Assembly (NCBI RefSeq): GCF_035268865.1
Contig: NZ_DATFKB010000021.1
Coordinates: 1 to 27,806 of the forward strand
DNA length: 27,806 nt
Origin: Salinivirga sp035268865
Lineage (GTDB): Bacteria; Bacteroidota; Bacteroidia; Bacteroidales; Salinivirgaceae
Reading direction: 5' to 3'
Shown here: piece after piece, positions 8,443-17,216 of the stretch
Numbering within the stretch: position 1 is the first letter of the stretch
Layout of the letters: every line of letters begins with the position of its first letter
Made by a program: the position numbers and the translations under genes
Notes under the pieces: generated by a model
The model's database searches: none
What the model was told of the DNA's origin: nothing
What the model saw: only the letters and a program-made list of their open reading frames with translations

Positions 8443-10320
8443 CTATTTATTTAATGTTATTTTATGCGGTTTTACCATGTTTTCAGGTGCCAATACCCTG
8501 TCCAATTCTTCTTTTGACAATAGCTTCTGTTCCAGCACCAGATCATATACGCTTCGATTTTCTTCGAGTGCTTTTTTAGCAAGTTTCGTGCAAATCTCAT
8601 ATCCTAAAACGGGATTTAATGCCGTTACAAGCCCAATACTGTTATGAACAAGATTCATACAATGCTCCTTATTGGCTGTAATTCCATCAATGCATCTATA
8701 TTTCAGTACTTCCATGCCGTTTTTAAGCATCTCAATGTTTTCAAAAAGACTTTGAACAATAATTGGCTCCATCACATTTAGCTCAAGCTGCCCTGCCTCA
8801 GAAGCAAGGTTAACGGTTAAATCGTTACCAATAACTTTAAATGCGATTTGGTTTACGACTTCTGGTATTACCGGATTTACTTTACCTGGCATTATTGATG
8901 AGCCGGGCTGCATTGGTGGCAAATTAATCTCATTAAAGCCGGTACGGGGACCTGATGACAGCAGTCTAAGATCGTTACTTATTTTGCTTAATTTAACAGC
9001 CAGACGTTTTACTGCAGAAGAATACATAATAAATGCACCTGTATCTTGTGTGGCCTCAACTAAATTCTTAGCCAGCTTAATATCCAGGCCGGTGATATCG
9101 CGAAGGTGATTTACGCATTTCTCGCTATAATCAGGATCAGCATTTATACCTGTTCCAATAGCAGTTGCGCCCATATTGACCTCAAGGAATAAATCTGCGT
9201 TATTTTCCAAACGCTCAACTTCCTCCTCAAGCATAGTAGCATAAGCTTCAAACTCCTGCCCGAGTGTCATTGGCACTGCGTCCTGAAGTTGAGTCCGCCC
9301 CATTTTAATAACATTGGCGAAATCCTGCCCTTTTTTGCGAAATGAATCAACAAGATCTTTTAAAACTTCTACAAACTTGATATTGGAATACAACAGCGCT
9401 ATTTTAATGGCTGTAGGGTAAGCATCATTAGTCGATTGTGACAGGTTCACATGATTATTTGGGTGACAATATTCGTATGCACCTTTTTTGTGTCCCATGA
9501 TTTCGAGGGCACGATTGGCAATTACCTCATTGGCATTCATATTAGTAGATGTACCGGCACCGCCCTGAATCATATCAACCACAAAATGCCGGTGATACTT
9601 CCCTTTCATTATTTCGTCACAAGCCTGTATCATAGCATCGGTTACATCGTCTTCTAATAAACCCAGGTCGTGATTTGCTTTTGCAGCTGCCATCTTCACA
9701 ATGCCCAGACTACTAATCAGTGTTGGGAAAAACTGCAAAGAAACACCCGAAATATTGAAGTTTTCAAGGGCCCGAAGCGTTTGTATTCCATAATAAACAT
9801 GATCAGGTACATCACGGTCGCCCAGCAGGTCATGTTCGTGCCTTGTAGAACCTGAAGCGTATTGTGCTCCTGCATTTATAAGTTGCGCATTGGCCTGATG
9901 CATGCGACGTGTAATTACTTTGGCCAGGTTGGCATATATTTTTGAGGTAATGCCATTATGCTTTTCTGTGAGATGCTCCAGATCAGCTTTCTCTATGCTG
10001 TATCCAACCACATCGGTGATTGCTCTTGCATTTGTACTGTGGGGAGAATGATCAAGCAATGAACCTTCACCCATAAAATCATACGCTCCGAAATATGCAA
10101 GTCGTTTTTCAGCCCCGTATGTTGTTTTGCTAAACAGTTCAACCTCGCCCTCTGCAATAAAATAAATCGCTTCTCTGTGACAATGCTGTTTAAACAAATA
10201 TGTACCTTGACTAAAAATTTTGCGCTTAACATGCCCTGCAACAATCTGAATCTCATCATTATTAAGCCCTTTAAACAAGCTAACCTGCCTTATGAAAGCT
10301 GTAAGTTCATTTTTTGTCAT
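8443..10320 (-). CDS. aspA: Aspartate ammonia-lyase fused to an N-terminal cyclic-nucleotide-binding-like domain
   Basis: A 625-residue fusion. Residues about 10-145 form a Crp/Fnr-type cNMP-binding domain (LFKGLNNDEIQIVA, then a beta roll and FMGEGSLLD at 82-90). Residues about 160-625 form a complete fumarase/aspartase-superfamily enzyme of normal aspartase length. It starts with the typical DLLGDRDVPDHVYYGIQT, has NLSQSTND near 292-299 and the signature GSSIMPGKVNP at 473-483, whose serine loop provides the catalytic base. The expected reaction is L-aspartate to fumarate plus ammonia. In the sensor domain the phosphate-contacting Arg of the usual P-R-S/T-A motif is His94 (PHST), so cAMP binding is doubtful. 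There is no helix-turn-helix. The gene stands alone with its own terminator. The aspartase/fumarase family is certain; aspartase over fumarase is very likely; effector control is inference. Confidence 0.93.
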   Translation of the reverse strand: MTKNELTAFIRQVSLFKGLNNDEIQIVAGHVKRKIFSQGTYLFKQHCHREAIYFIAEGEVELFSKTTYGAEKRLAYFGAYDFMGEGSLLDHSPHSTNARAITDVVGYSIEKADLEHLTEKHNGITSKIYANLAKVITRRMHQANAQLINAGAQYASGSTRHEHDLLGDRDVPDHVYYGIQTLRALENFNISGVSLQFFPTLISSLGIVKMAAAKANHDLGLLEDDVTDAMIQACDEIMKGKYHRHFVVDMIQGGAGTSTNMNANEVIANRALEIMGHKKGAYEYCHPNNHVNLSQSTNDAYPTAIKIALLYSNIKFVEVLKDLVDSFRKKGQDFANVIKMGRTQLQDAVPMTLGQEFEAYATMLEEEVERLENNADLFLEVNMGATAIGTGINADPDYSEKCVNHLRDITGLDIKLAKNLVEATQDTGAFIMYSSAVKRLAVKLSKISNDLRLLSSGPRTGFNEINLPPMQPGSSIMPGKVNPVIPEVVNQIAFKVIGNDLTVNLASEAGQLELNVMEPIIVQSLFENIEMLKNGMEVLKYRCIDGITANKEHCMNLVHNSIGLVTALNPVLGYEICTKLAKKALEENRSVYDLVLEQKLLSKEELDRVLAPENMVKPHKITLNK

Positions 10321-10460
10321 AATTCTATAATTTATTGCCGAAAGGCGTATGAAACAATTTTATAAGTAGTTAAAGAAATTAAAATTCAAGTAGCAAATGG
10401 TATACAAATCTCTATCAATTATTGGTTTTTTCTGAGCATATTTATCTGTTTTACAGCATT

Positions 10461-10493
10461 AAAAAAGAGGGAACGCCCTTAGCACTCCCTCTT
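10461..10493 (-). terminator. Intrinsic terminator after dnaN
   Basis: On the minus strand AAGAGGGA pairs with TCCCTCTT across a 17-base loop and runs straight into a T tract (the paired TT plus four more). It begins about 25 bases past the dnaN stop codon, so it marks the end of the gldF-to-dnaN transcription unit. Confidence 0.88.
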
Positions 10494-10518
10494 ATTCAGA
10501 ATTGAGATCATATTTTAA

Positions 10519-11646
10519 TTATTGATTCACCATCATTGGCATTAGCAACATCAATAAGTCTTCGTTTTCGTCCTCTTTTTCTACAGGCAGAAAAAGAGCA
10601 GCTCTTGAAGGATCAGAGAGTTCTATAAATATATCAGGTGATGATATATTTGCTACTATTTCAATCATGAAGAGCGCCTTAAAACCAATCTCCATCTCCT
10701 GACCTTCATACTCACATTTCAAACGCTCGAAAGCAGACATTGAGAAGTCGAGGTCTTGCGCCGAAACTTTGAGTTCGTTTGGTGCAACACTCAATTTCAC
10801 AAGGTTAGAAGCCGGATTGGCATAACCCGAAACCATTTTAAGTTTATTGTGCAAATCCAACCGGTCGACTGTCATTTTATACGGATTATCTTTTGGAATA
10901 ACCGCTTCGTAATTTGGATATTTACCTTCTACCAACCGACAAACCTGTAAAAAGTTGCCAAACTCAATAATGGCATTTTGCTGGTCAAATGTTACTTTCA
11001 CTTCGGTTTCGTCGTTGGGAAGCAAATTCTTTAACATTTGAGCTGGTTTCTGCGGTAAAATAAATGATGCTTCCTGGTCGGCTTTCACATCTAATCGGCG
11101 GTACCTAACCATTTTATGGGCATCTGAGGCAACGGCTGTAAGGTAATCAGGAGAAAAAGCAAATAGAATTCCGTTCATGACTGGCCTCAAATCATCTTCT
11201 GCTGTGGCAAAGATGGTTTTATTAATGGCAGAAAGCAGAGCTTCGGATTTCAAAGTAATTTCTGTTTTTTGGGCGTCGTCTATCTCCTGGTGTTTAGGAT
11301 AATCTTCTCCCTTTTGTTCAACCTTTGTGAACTTACCGCTTTCGCTCAAAATATCTACTGAAAGTGATTCAGTATTGATATTGAATGTCAAAGGCTGTTC
11401 CGAAGTATCTTTTAATTTTAAAAGACGGCGTGCGTCTACAGCAATAACACCTTCACCTTCTGCATTGTCCACTTCCATAGAAGTCACAAGTGTTGTTTCC
11501 AGGTCGGAGGCTGTTATTGTTAGCACATTGCCTTTTAGTTCAAACAAAAAGTTATCTAAAATAGGCAGTGTGTTCTTGCTACTAATCACTTTAGCAATAG
11601 CTTGTAAATGATTTAGTAAATCTGTACTCGATACTACAAAATTCAT
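10519..11646 (-). CDS. dnaN: DNA polymerase III beta subunit (sliding clamp)
   Basis: A 375-residue clamp protein of normal length, in three repeated clamp domains. The start MNFVVSSTDLLNHLQAIAKV, the inner TLPILDNFLFEL and the C-terminal phrase ending LLMLLMPMMVNQ are characteristic of Bacteroidota DnaN. It forms the ring that tethers polymerase III to DNA. It lies 47 bases downstream of a DUF4340-like gene and is followed by a strong terminator, so it is the last gene of a unit that starts at gldF. There is no dnaA or recF next to it, unlike the classical dnaA-dnaN-recF order. Confidence 0.97.
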   Translation of the reverse strand: MNFVVSSTDLLNHLQAIAKVISSKNTLPILDNFLFELKGNVLTITASDLETTLVTSMEVDNAEGEGVIAVDARRLLKLKDTSEQPLTFNINTESLSVDILSESGKFTKVEQKGEDYPKHQEIDDAQKTEITLKSEALLSAINKTIFATAEDDLRPVMNGILFAFSPDYLTAVASDAHKMVRYRRLDVKADQEASFILPQKPAQMLKNLLPNDETEVKVTFDQQNAIIEFGNFLQVCRLVEGKYPNYEAVIPKDNPYKMTVDRLDLHNKLKMVSGYANPASNLVKLSVAPNELKVSAQDLDFSMSAFERLKCEYEGQEMEIGFKALFMIEIVANISSPDIFIELSDPSRAALFLPVEKEDENEDLLMLLMPMMVNQ

Positions 11647-11668
11647 TATACTTTCTTTTTTATTTCCT

Positions 11669-11676
11669 CAAAATTA
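11669..11676 (-). promoter_or_regulatory. Possible internal -7 box upstream of dnaN
   Basis: TAATTTTG on the minus strand fits TAnnTTTG and ends 22 bases before the dnaN ATG, in the short gap to the preceding gene. No good -33 TTG was found, so this is only a candidate for separate dnaN expression. Confidence 0.25.
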
Positions 11677-11693
11677 AGAAAAACTTTTCAGAA

Positions 11694-12716
11694 TTATGGT
11701 TTAAAGTCGCTAAGTTCCTTAAACATGGTGGCAAAAACATGTGTTTGTACCAGTACCCATGTGTTTTGGTTAATTATACCATTAAGTTGGCTCACGGTAA
11801 AAATATCATTATCAGCTACATTTTGACTAATATTTTTATTTCGATGTAAGCTCAACTCAACATTTTCGTCATTTTTCAATTTCACATTAAAACGATAAAA
11901 AAATGAACTATTGAACACTGAATCTACTTGTCTGGGGCTTTTACCCAGTACGAAGTGACTGTGGTATTTATGCTCAAACTCTTTAACAAACCTCCTAACA
12001 GCCAGGGTATCAAAAACTTTAGCCTTCATATCCTCTCCGTAAAGCTCATATTCATTGCGACCTTTCACTTTTATTTTAAAGGACTCATCTGGCTTATCCC
12101 CGATTCTAACACCTATTTCATCAATCTGGGACTGATCATAATAAAAAATCCTTGTCGATCTCCACGAAATCGGGTTAGTGGTAAATCTGCTTGACAAATA
12201 CCCCCGAAACCCCGGTATTTCTATTACAAAAGGCCTATTCGAACCTTCCAGAAGGGCATATGTTCCCAGTTGATTCTGTGTAACTCCCCCAATATATATG
12301 GTTTTCATCAAATCATCATCGCTATAAACTTCAACTTTAACTGATTTTGTGGCCAGGCTTTTGAGTATGTTTTCCTCAGCAGCTTTGGCCACGGGAGTTT
12401 TAATCCGCATCCTGTGCAAGGTTTTTAAAAGAAGTTGAACATTATTTTTCTTTGCAAGAAACTCCTCATTCACATACCATTTCCCTTGTTCTGATTCGGT
12501 AAGCTCAACAATGTTATTTTCTTTATCGACCATAAAAATACGGTCTATTTTAGCAGTATCCTCTATATTAAAATCCCGCAATTCACGAATAGTTGCCTGC
12601 TTACCAATTTTAAGCATATCGAACAATCTGGAGGTGCCATAAGGAGCTACCTGGGCAGCTACTACTAATCCAACCAGTACTATAATAACAAGGATTTGTA
12701 TAATGTATTTTTTCAT
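11694..12716 (-). CDS. DUF4340-like membrane-anchored protein of the gldFG-dnaN cluster
   Basis: A 340-residue protein with one N-terminal membrane segment (about 5-22, a signal anchor or uncleaved signal peptide) and an otherwise soluble, presumably periplasmic, beta-rich body. It resembles DUF4340 proteins: an early WYVNEE-type segment, then a central VIEIPGFRGYLSSRF. DUF4340 proteins are often encoded next to gliding-type ABC transporter genes (GldF/GldG-like), and in Bacteroidota one commonly sits between gldG and dnaN, as here. Function is unknown; a role as an extracytoplasmic accessory of the GldFG transporter is inference from context. The family assignment rests on remembered similarity and neighbourhood. 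Confidence 0.8.
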   Translation of the reverse strand: MKKYIIQILVIIVLVGLVVAAQVAPYGTSRLFDMLKIGKQATIRELRDFNIEDTAKIDRIFMVDKENNIVELTESEQGKWYVNEEFLAKKNNVQLLLKTLHRMRIKTPVAKAAEENILKSLATKSVKVEVYSDDDLMKTIYIGGVTQNQLGTYALLEGSNRPFVIEIPGFRGYLSSRFTTNPISWRSTRIFYYDQSQIDEIGVRIGDKPDESFKIKVKGRNEYELYGEDMKAKVFDTLAVRRFVKEFEHKYHSHFVLGKSPRQVDSVFNSSFFYRFNVKLKNDENVELSLHRNKNISQNVADNDIFTVSQLNGIINQNTWVLVQTHVFATMFKELSDFKP

Positions 12717-12720
12717 GCTA

Positions 12721-13068
12721 TTAATATTTGTATTTGAAAGTATAGTAAAAATCTGATAATCTGGATATAGCGATTTTTGGGTTTTTTGAATGACACATAA
12801 AACCCCTTACCCATAAAAAATGAGAAATACTTTTAAGGAAAGAAAAAACAGCTAAGAATATAAAAGTTTCATGCGCATGCTCCCTCCCAGTCAAAACTGA
12901 AAATGGCAATATTCGTTTGTGCTTAGCTGTGAAAGCAATTTCATATTCGGGGTTTCTACTTGCTCGTAGCAAAAGATATTTCAACCTCCAGAAAAAATCG
13001 CCCTTAATGTTCTTAACGAACCTTGCAAAGGTATTAATCATTTTCGTTTGTGTCAAGTTTTTTGTCAT
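12721..13068 (-). CDS. Doubtful small ORF, hypothetical protein
   Basis: A 115-codon open frame starting at an ATG and ending 4 bases before the DUF4340-like gene. The peptide is rich in Lys, Arg and aromatic residues, has one modestly hydrophobic stretch (around HETFIFLAVFSFLKS) and matches nothing I recognise. Its start lies inside an imperfect direct repeat, whose second copy (13199-13256) also has an ATG but hits a stop after four codons. The spacing to the next gene favours a real gene; the composition and the repeat favour chance or a decayed sequence. Confidence 0.25.
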   Translation of the reverse strand: MTKNLTQTKMINTFARFVKNIKGDFFWRLKYLLLRASRNPEYEIAFTAKHKRILPFSVLTGREHAHETFIFLAVFSFLKSISHFLWVRGFMCHSKNPKIAISRLSDFYYTFKYKY

Positions 13069-13256
13069 GGGTATTTCATATGTTTATAAATTTGATTTTA
13101 GTGGTCATTACCTGTCCCGATGACTAATCGGGATGGAGCTCGCCATGATGAATAAAATTCACTCCATACAAGGGTTTGCAGTTTTATTATAATCATGCTC
13201 GTGTGTGTCATTTTTTTGTCATGGCTCGGTTCATCTGTTTATAATTTTAATCTTTT
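13044..13256. repeat. Imperfect direct repeat pair downstream of gldG
   Basis: Two segments of about 57 bases, 13044-13100 and 13199-13256, align with roughly three quarters identity by eye. Both contain a TGTCA, a T-run, GTCATGG and a TGTTTATAA core, and lie 155 bases apart. They fill most of the non-coding patch between the doubtful small ORF and the gldG stop at 13276. Besides a hairpin (13115-13133) I see nothing else there: no credible ORF, promoter or RNA gene. A local duplication or remnant of a mobile sequence is possible. Confidence 0.5.
13115..13133. repeat. Perfect 7-bp hairpin in the gldG downstream gap
   Basis: TCCCGAT, the loop GACTA, then ATCGGGA. It has no T-run on either strand, so it is not a standard intrinsic terminator. 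Short GC-rich palindromes of this kind are scattered between genes in many Bacteroidota genomes, and this may be one copy of such a REP-like family. Confidence 0.5.
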
Positions 13257-13275
13257 AATGACGAGCATAATATAT

Positions 13276-15021
13276 TTACTGGCTGCTTTTTTGGGTATAT
13301 TTTGCTCTCCTTAAGAAATAAAATACAAAAGCTAATATAAGCATAACTACAATAGGTAAGCCAATATTTAAGGCTCGCCAGAACGTTTTCTCATTTCTGA
13401 GCTTTTGCCTGTCTAGTAAGCGTAATTCAAATTTTCGGCCACGTAAAGTTACAAGTTCATTATCATCAGTCAGGTAATTTACAGCATTAAGTAAAAATGG
13501 TTTGTTCCCGCTAAAATTTATATCCTCAAACCATTTGTCTGATCCTAAAGGTAAAGATTGCTGGTCACCATTTCGTGTAATTACCGGATTTTTGGCCACA
13601 TCACCATCAGAAACCAGGATCATTTTAGTTTTTTTACTTTTCTCTTTAAAATCGAAAAATGAGTTTTGTGTAAAATCATCCACCAATCTGTTTTTGAAAG
13701 CTGATTGGAAGTTACCTTCGAGTAATACTGCCACATTTTGTGGTCCTGATCTGAATCTCTGCGGATCAGGTTTTTCATTTATTATACTCAGGTCGATTAA
13801 AGCCGGTGAACTTACTACGCGGGAATATTGTGATGTTTTTAGTAATATTTGCTTTTTCACATTTGGGTTTCTTCCAACAGTATCTAATGGATTTGTAAAT
13901 TCAGTTTTAATTGGTCCGATATTAGTTGTTATCGGATGTATCGGCCTTGGTGCTATTACAGGAAAGTAGACCCACGGTGTTGGAGTAAATTGTGGTTCTG
14001 CACCCATTGCAGCTGTATTTACAGGAATTGGAGCAGACCGTAAATCCTGAATTATCCCGGTATTAATTCTCACCCCATAGCTAAATAACATGTCATTTAA
14101 ATTAAGCTGCCGCTGAATTGGAATTGCCTGAGTTGTACTTTTTCTTGCAAGGCTATCCATATGTACATCATTATAATCGACAAGCCACAGCACTTTACCA
14201 CCATGCATTATGTATTGATCGATAATAAACTTATCTTTCTCAGAAAACGTGGTTCTGGGTTTAGCAATAACTATTGCATCATATTTTAAGCGCATTGAGT
14301 CACGTAAAGCATAGATATACTCATCGGGATCCACAAGTTTTACCGAATACATATCTGAAAGCTCTCGCGCTAAAGATATGCTTTGGCTACGCTCTAATTC
14401 TCCATGTCCGGTTATAAAGGCTATTGTGGCTGGAAAAACACTTGTTACTTCTCTTATTTTATTTAGAAAATTATATTCGAGTTTCTCCTGAGCATCATTT
14501 ATCAAACTCTCTACCGCAGTACGTCCACTACCTTTACTTTCGATAAAATTTAATACTACCTCTTCCTGTCGATACATAATAACTGCGCCAGGAAAAAGGT
14601 ATTTAGTTTTGTATCCATCTTTATCTTCTACCCTAATGGTGCGTGGATTTAATCCTTTATCGACGAGTTGCCTTGCAATTTCATTTCTGGTTTTCTGATC
14701 TTCGCTTTCTGCGGGGTTGATAAACTCATATTGTATGTTTGATCCAGCATAAGCTCTGAATTCTTCCATTGTTTCCAGAACCGAACGCCTTAACTCTTCA
14801 AATGCAGCCGGCAGGTCTCCATCGAGGTATACTTTTACATATACTATATCATCGAGGTCCTGAAGCGCCTTTTTTGTACTCTCATTTATTGAGTAACGAT
14901 TATCTGTAGTGAGATCGATACGGAAAAACACTCTTGAAGAGACAAACCCAATGAGTAATACGGTGAGTATGCTCAGCAAAAGTTGTATAATATGATTTCT
15001 TTTTAATCGACTACGTTTCAT
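13276..15021 (-). CDS. gldG: GldG, gliding-associated ABC transporter auxiliary protein
   Basis: A 581-residue membrane protein. It has an N-terminal membrane helix (about 10-30), a long periplasmic region of the ABC-transporter auxiliary type (VYVKVYLDGDLPAAFEELRR near 61-80, then a ThuA/GATase-like segment with TGHGELER and a later VSDGDVAKNP), and a C-terminal helix (about 551-571) before a basic tail. This matches GldG, which with GldF and the ATPase GldA forms an ABC transporter needed for gliding in some Bacteroidota but also kept in non-gliding species. It lies 18 bases downstream of gldF. No gldA is in the window, as expected since gldA is often encoded elsewhere. The substrate is unknown. 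Confidence 0.93.
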   Translation of the reverse strand: MKRSRLKRNHIIQLLLSILTVLLIGFVSSRVFFRIDLTTDNRYSINESTKKALQDLDDIVYVKVYLDGDLPAAFEELRRSVLETMEEFRAYAGSNIQYEFINPAESEDQKTRNEIARQLVDKGLNPRTIRVEDKDGYKTKYLFPGAVIMYRQEEVVLNFIESKGSGRTAVESLINDAQEKLEYNFLNKIREVTSVFPATIAFITGHGELERSQSISLARELSDMYSVKLVDPDEYIYALRDSMRLKYDAIVIAKPRTTFSEKDKFIIDQYIMHGGKVLWLVDYNDVHMDSLARKSTTQAIPIQRQLNLNDMLFSYGVRINTGIIQDLRSAPIPVNTAAMGAEPQFTPTPWVYFPVIAPRPIHPITTNIGPIKTEFTNPLDTVGRNPNVKKQILLKTSQYSRVVSSPALIDLSIINEKPDPQRFRSGPQNVAVLLEGNFQSAFKNRLVDDFTQNSFFDFKEKSKKTKMILVSDGDVAKNPVITRNGDQQSLPLGSDKWFEDINFSGNKPFLLNAVNYLTDDNELVTLRGRKFELRLLDRQKLRNEKTFWRALNIGLPIVVMLILAFVFYFLRRAKYTQKSSQ

Positions 15022-15039
15022 TGTGTATAATTTTTTCGT

Positions 15040-15771
15040 TTACCACTTTCGGCTTTGCAAAACTGTGCGTGTGAATAATAAAAAAATGGTAATAACTGCC
15101 AGAAAATATATGATATCGCGACTATCGATTACACCTCTGCTGATTGAGCTGTAATGTTCATTGATTCCAAGGTTTTTAATATAAAATGCTAGCTGATCGG
15201 CGGAGCTTAATTGAGCCAGTGAATCAAAACCAACATAAAATACAAAGGATAAACTCACAGCAATTAGAAAAGAAATAATCTGATTATCGCTTAATGAAGA
15301 AGCAAATACGCCAATAGCGACATAAATGCTGGCCAGAAACAGCAAACCAATGTAAGCTCCCCAGGTACCACCAAGATCCAAATTTCCAACCGGGTCGCCA
15401 AGCTGCCAGATAGAATAAAAATATATAAAAGTGGGAATTAATGAAATGATTACAATTCCTGTTCCAGCCAAATATTTTGCCAGCACGATTTGCATATCGG
15501 ATAACGGCCGCGTAAGCAATAAATCAATTGTGCCTGTTTTCTTTTCCTCACTAAACAAACGCATGGTCACTGCAGGTACTAAAAACAAAAATACCCATGG
15601 TGCCATAATAAATAAAGCATCTAGATTAGCGTAACCTGAATCGACAACATTTATTGTTCCGGGAAAGACCCACATAAATAAACTGTTAATCAATAAAAAA
15701 ATGATTACGACAATATAACCAGTAAGGGAGGTGAAAAAACTGCTAAGTTCTTTCCTGAAGAGTGTCCACAT
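15040..15771 (-). CDS. gldF: GldF, ABC transporter permease
   Basis: A 243-residue polytopic protein with six predicted membrane segments, of the ABC-2 permease type. MWTLFRKELSSFFTSLTGYI at the start and the cytoplasmic loop LFSEEKKTGTIDLLLTRPLS after the second helix are hallmarks of GldF/NosY-type permeases; the E-K-K-T-G-T-I-D-L-L-L coupling helix is clear. It is the first gene of the gldF-gldG-DUF4340-dnaN series, with a promoter-like element just upstream. It would form the membrane pore of the GldAFG transporter. Normal length. Confidence 0.95.
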   Translation of the reverse strand: MWTLFRKELSSFFTSLTGYIVVIIFLLINSLFMWVFPGTINVVDSGYANLDALFIMAPWVFLFLVPAVTMRLFSEEKKTGTIDLLLTRPLSDMQIVLAKYLAGTGIVIISLIPTFIYFYSIWQLGDPVGNLDLGGTWGAYIGLLFLASIYVAIGVFASSLSDNQIISFLIAVSLSFVFYVGFDSLAQLSSADQLAFYIKNLGINEHYSSISRGVIDSRDIIYFLAVITIFLLFTRTVLQSRKW

Positions 15772-15795
15772 TAGCTTAATTTTTTAATAGAAATG

Positions 15796-15824
15796 CAAAA
15801 ATAGTGCTTTTAAAAAAAATTCAA
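15796..15824 (-). promoter_or_regulatory. Promoter candidate for gldF
   Basis: On the minus strand a TTG (15824-15822) is followed after 18 bases by TATTTTTG (15803-15796), matching the Bacteroidota pattern TTG-N17-23-TAnnTTTG. Transcription would start about 15-20 bases before the gldF ATG. This is the best promoter match I found in the window. Confidence 0.5.
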
Positions 15825-15941
15825 GTGAAAAGGGAAGATTTCCACAACTTTGTTTTACAAAAGACTATTTATCAGTAAAATAATACTGACAAGGTGATAG
15901 CTCTTAAGATTATATAAGGGCAAAAATATTGTTGGTTGTAA

Positions 15942-17162
15942 TTAATCGCCACCAGCCGGTAAATAAAACTTAAATATACTGCCCTCTCCTGGTTCACTTT
16001 CCACCCAAATTTCTCCACCGTGTCTTGATATGAACTCATTGCACAAAATGAGTCCTAAACCCGTACCTTTTTCATCTGAAGTGCCTATTGTGGATGGATT
16101 AACATCAAGTTTAAACAAACGGTTGGCATCTTTCTTGGCTATGCCTACCCCTGTATCAGTGATAGACACGTAGAGTTTTTGATTTCGCTCTTCGTAGTTT
16201 ATATCTATTATCCCATTCTCTTCGGTAAACTTAATAGCGTTTGATATCAAATTACGCATCACAGTACTAATCATATTTACATCGAAATGCCAATAAGCAG
16301 AATGCTCCGGATAACTGATTTTAATGTTTTTTTGCCTGGCATTTCCATTCAGTAAGTCTACATTGTCTTCAACAACATCTTTTAAATTATACAGGTTCTT
16401 TGCAAGTTTTAACTTTCCGGTTTGGCTTCTGGCCCATTGCAAAAGGTTCTCGAGCAAAGCATAGGCATTGCTTGAAAATTTATATATCTGCTCAATAAAA
16501 ACTTTTAACCGCTCCTTTTCAAAAGAGTCAAAATCGTCTAATAGCAACTCAGATAAGCCAATTACTGTACTAAAAGGATTCTTTAGGTCATGACCGATTA
16601 TAGAAAAAAACTTATCTTTTGTATTGTTTAAGCTTACAAGTTCTTTCTTTTGATTTTCCAGCTCATCACGCTCTCTTATTATTTCATTTTTTTGCTTCTG
16701 TATGTCTAGTGTGCGCTTTGTAAGACGCTCCTCCAATATGTTGTTATCGCGCAGGCGTTTTACAAAACCCTTAAGCAATGAACGCGCGAGTAAAGGCTCT
16801 CCTTCAAGGGCATCGCTAAAGGCTTCATAACTTAATTCATAAAGTTCAGAAGGAATTATTGCTGTTACACTTGCACTTCTCGTCTCCTCATCAATAAGTG
16901 AATATTCACCAAAAAAATCATTTTCATCGAAATTGGAGAAAATATACTCGCCATCGTGCACTTGTAAACTACCCTTAATTACAATATAAAGCGCACGCAT
17001 TCTATCTCCCTTATGGAAGATAGACTCTCCCTGCTCAATTTTTATATGTTTTAGGTTCCGGGCAATCTTCTCAAGAATTGCAGCCGGAGCATCTATGAAT
17101 AAAGATACGTTTCTAAGAAACTTAACTTTATCATCCAATGCATGCGCTGATTTTCGAATCAT
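15942..17162 (-). CDS. Histidine kinase with N-terminal cyclic-nucleotide-binding domain
   Basis: A 406-residue soluble protein with no membrane helix. Residues about 10-135 are a cNMP-binding domain with the phosphate cassette G85-E86 and R95 in TRSASV, so the canonical ligand Arg is kept. A coiled coil (about 145-182) joins it to a HisKA domain (H191 in FFSIIGHDLKNPF) and an HATPase_c domain: N box N304-N308, G1 D336-T-G-V-G340, G2 G366-T-G-L-G370. There is no receiver domain and no response regulator gene nearby. It is an intracellular sensor kinase probably responding to a cyclic nucleotide and passing phosphate to an unlinked regulator. It lies 54 bases downstream of an HD-domain gene and may be co-transcribed with it. 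Confidence 0.92.
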   Translation of the reverse strand: MIRKSAHALDDKVKFLRNVSLFIDAPAAILEKIARNLKHIKIEQGESIFHKGDRMRALYIVIKGSLQVHDGEYIFSNFDENDFFGEYSLIDEETRSASVTAIIPSELYELSYEAFSDALEGEPLLARSLLKGFVKRLRDNNILEERLTKRTLDIQKQKNEIIRERDELENQKKELVSLNNTKDKFFSIIGHDLKNPFSTVIGLSELLLDDFDSFEKERLKVFIEQIYKFSSNAYALLENLLQWARSQTGKLKLAKNLYNLKDVVEDNVDLLNGNARQKNIKISYPEHSAYWHFDVNMISTVMRNLISNAIKFTEENGIIDINYEERNQKLYVSITDTGVGIAKKDANRLFKLDVNPSTIGTSDEKGTGLGLILCNEFISRHGGEIWVESEPGEGSIFKFYLPAGGD

Positions 17163-17216
17163 ACAACTAAAAAATCCTAATTATAAACTTGCAAAATAAC
17201 AATTTATAACTTCACC

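Noticed and set aside
8443..10320. Class II fumarase rather than aspartase
   Set aside because: The GSSIMPGKVNP loop is shared by both, but the DLLGDRDVPDHVYYGIQT start is the aspartase pattern; fumarase remains a small possibility.
13502..13969. Plus-strand 155-codon ORF opposite gldG
   Set aside because: It lies wholly inside gldG on the other strand and encodes nothing recognisable; it is a shadow of the real gene.
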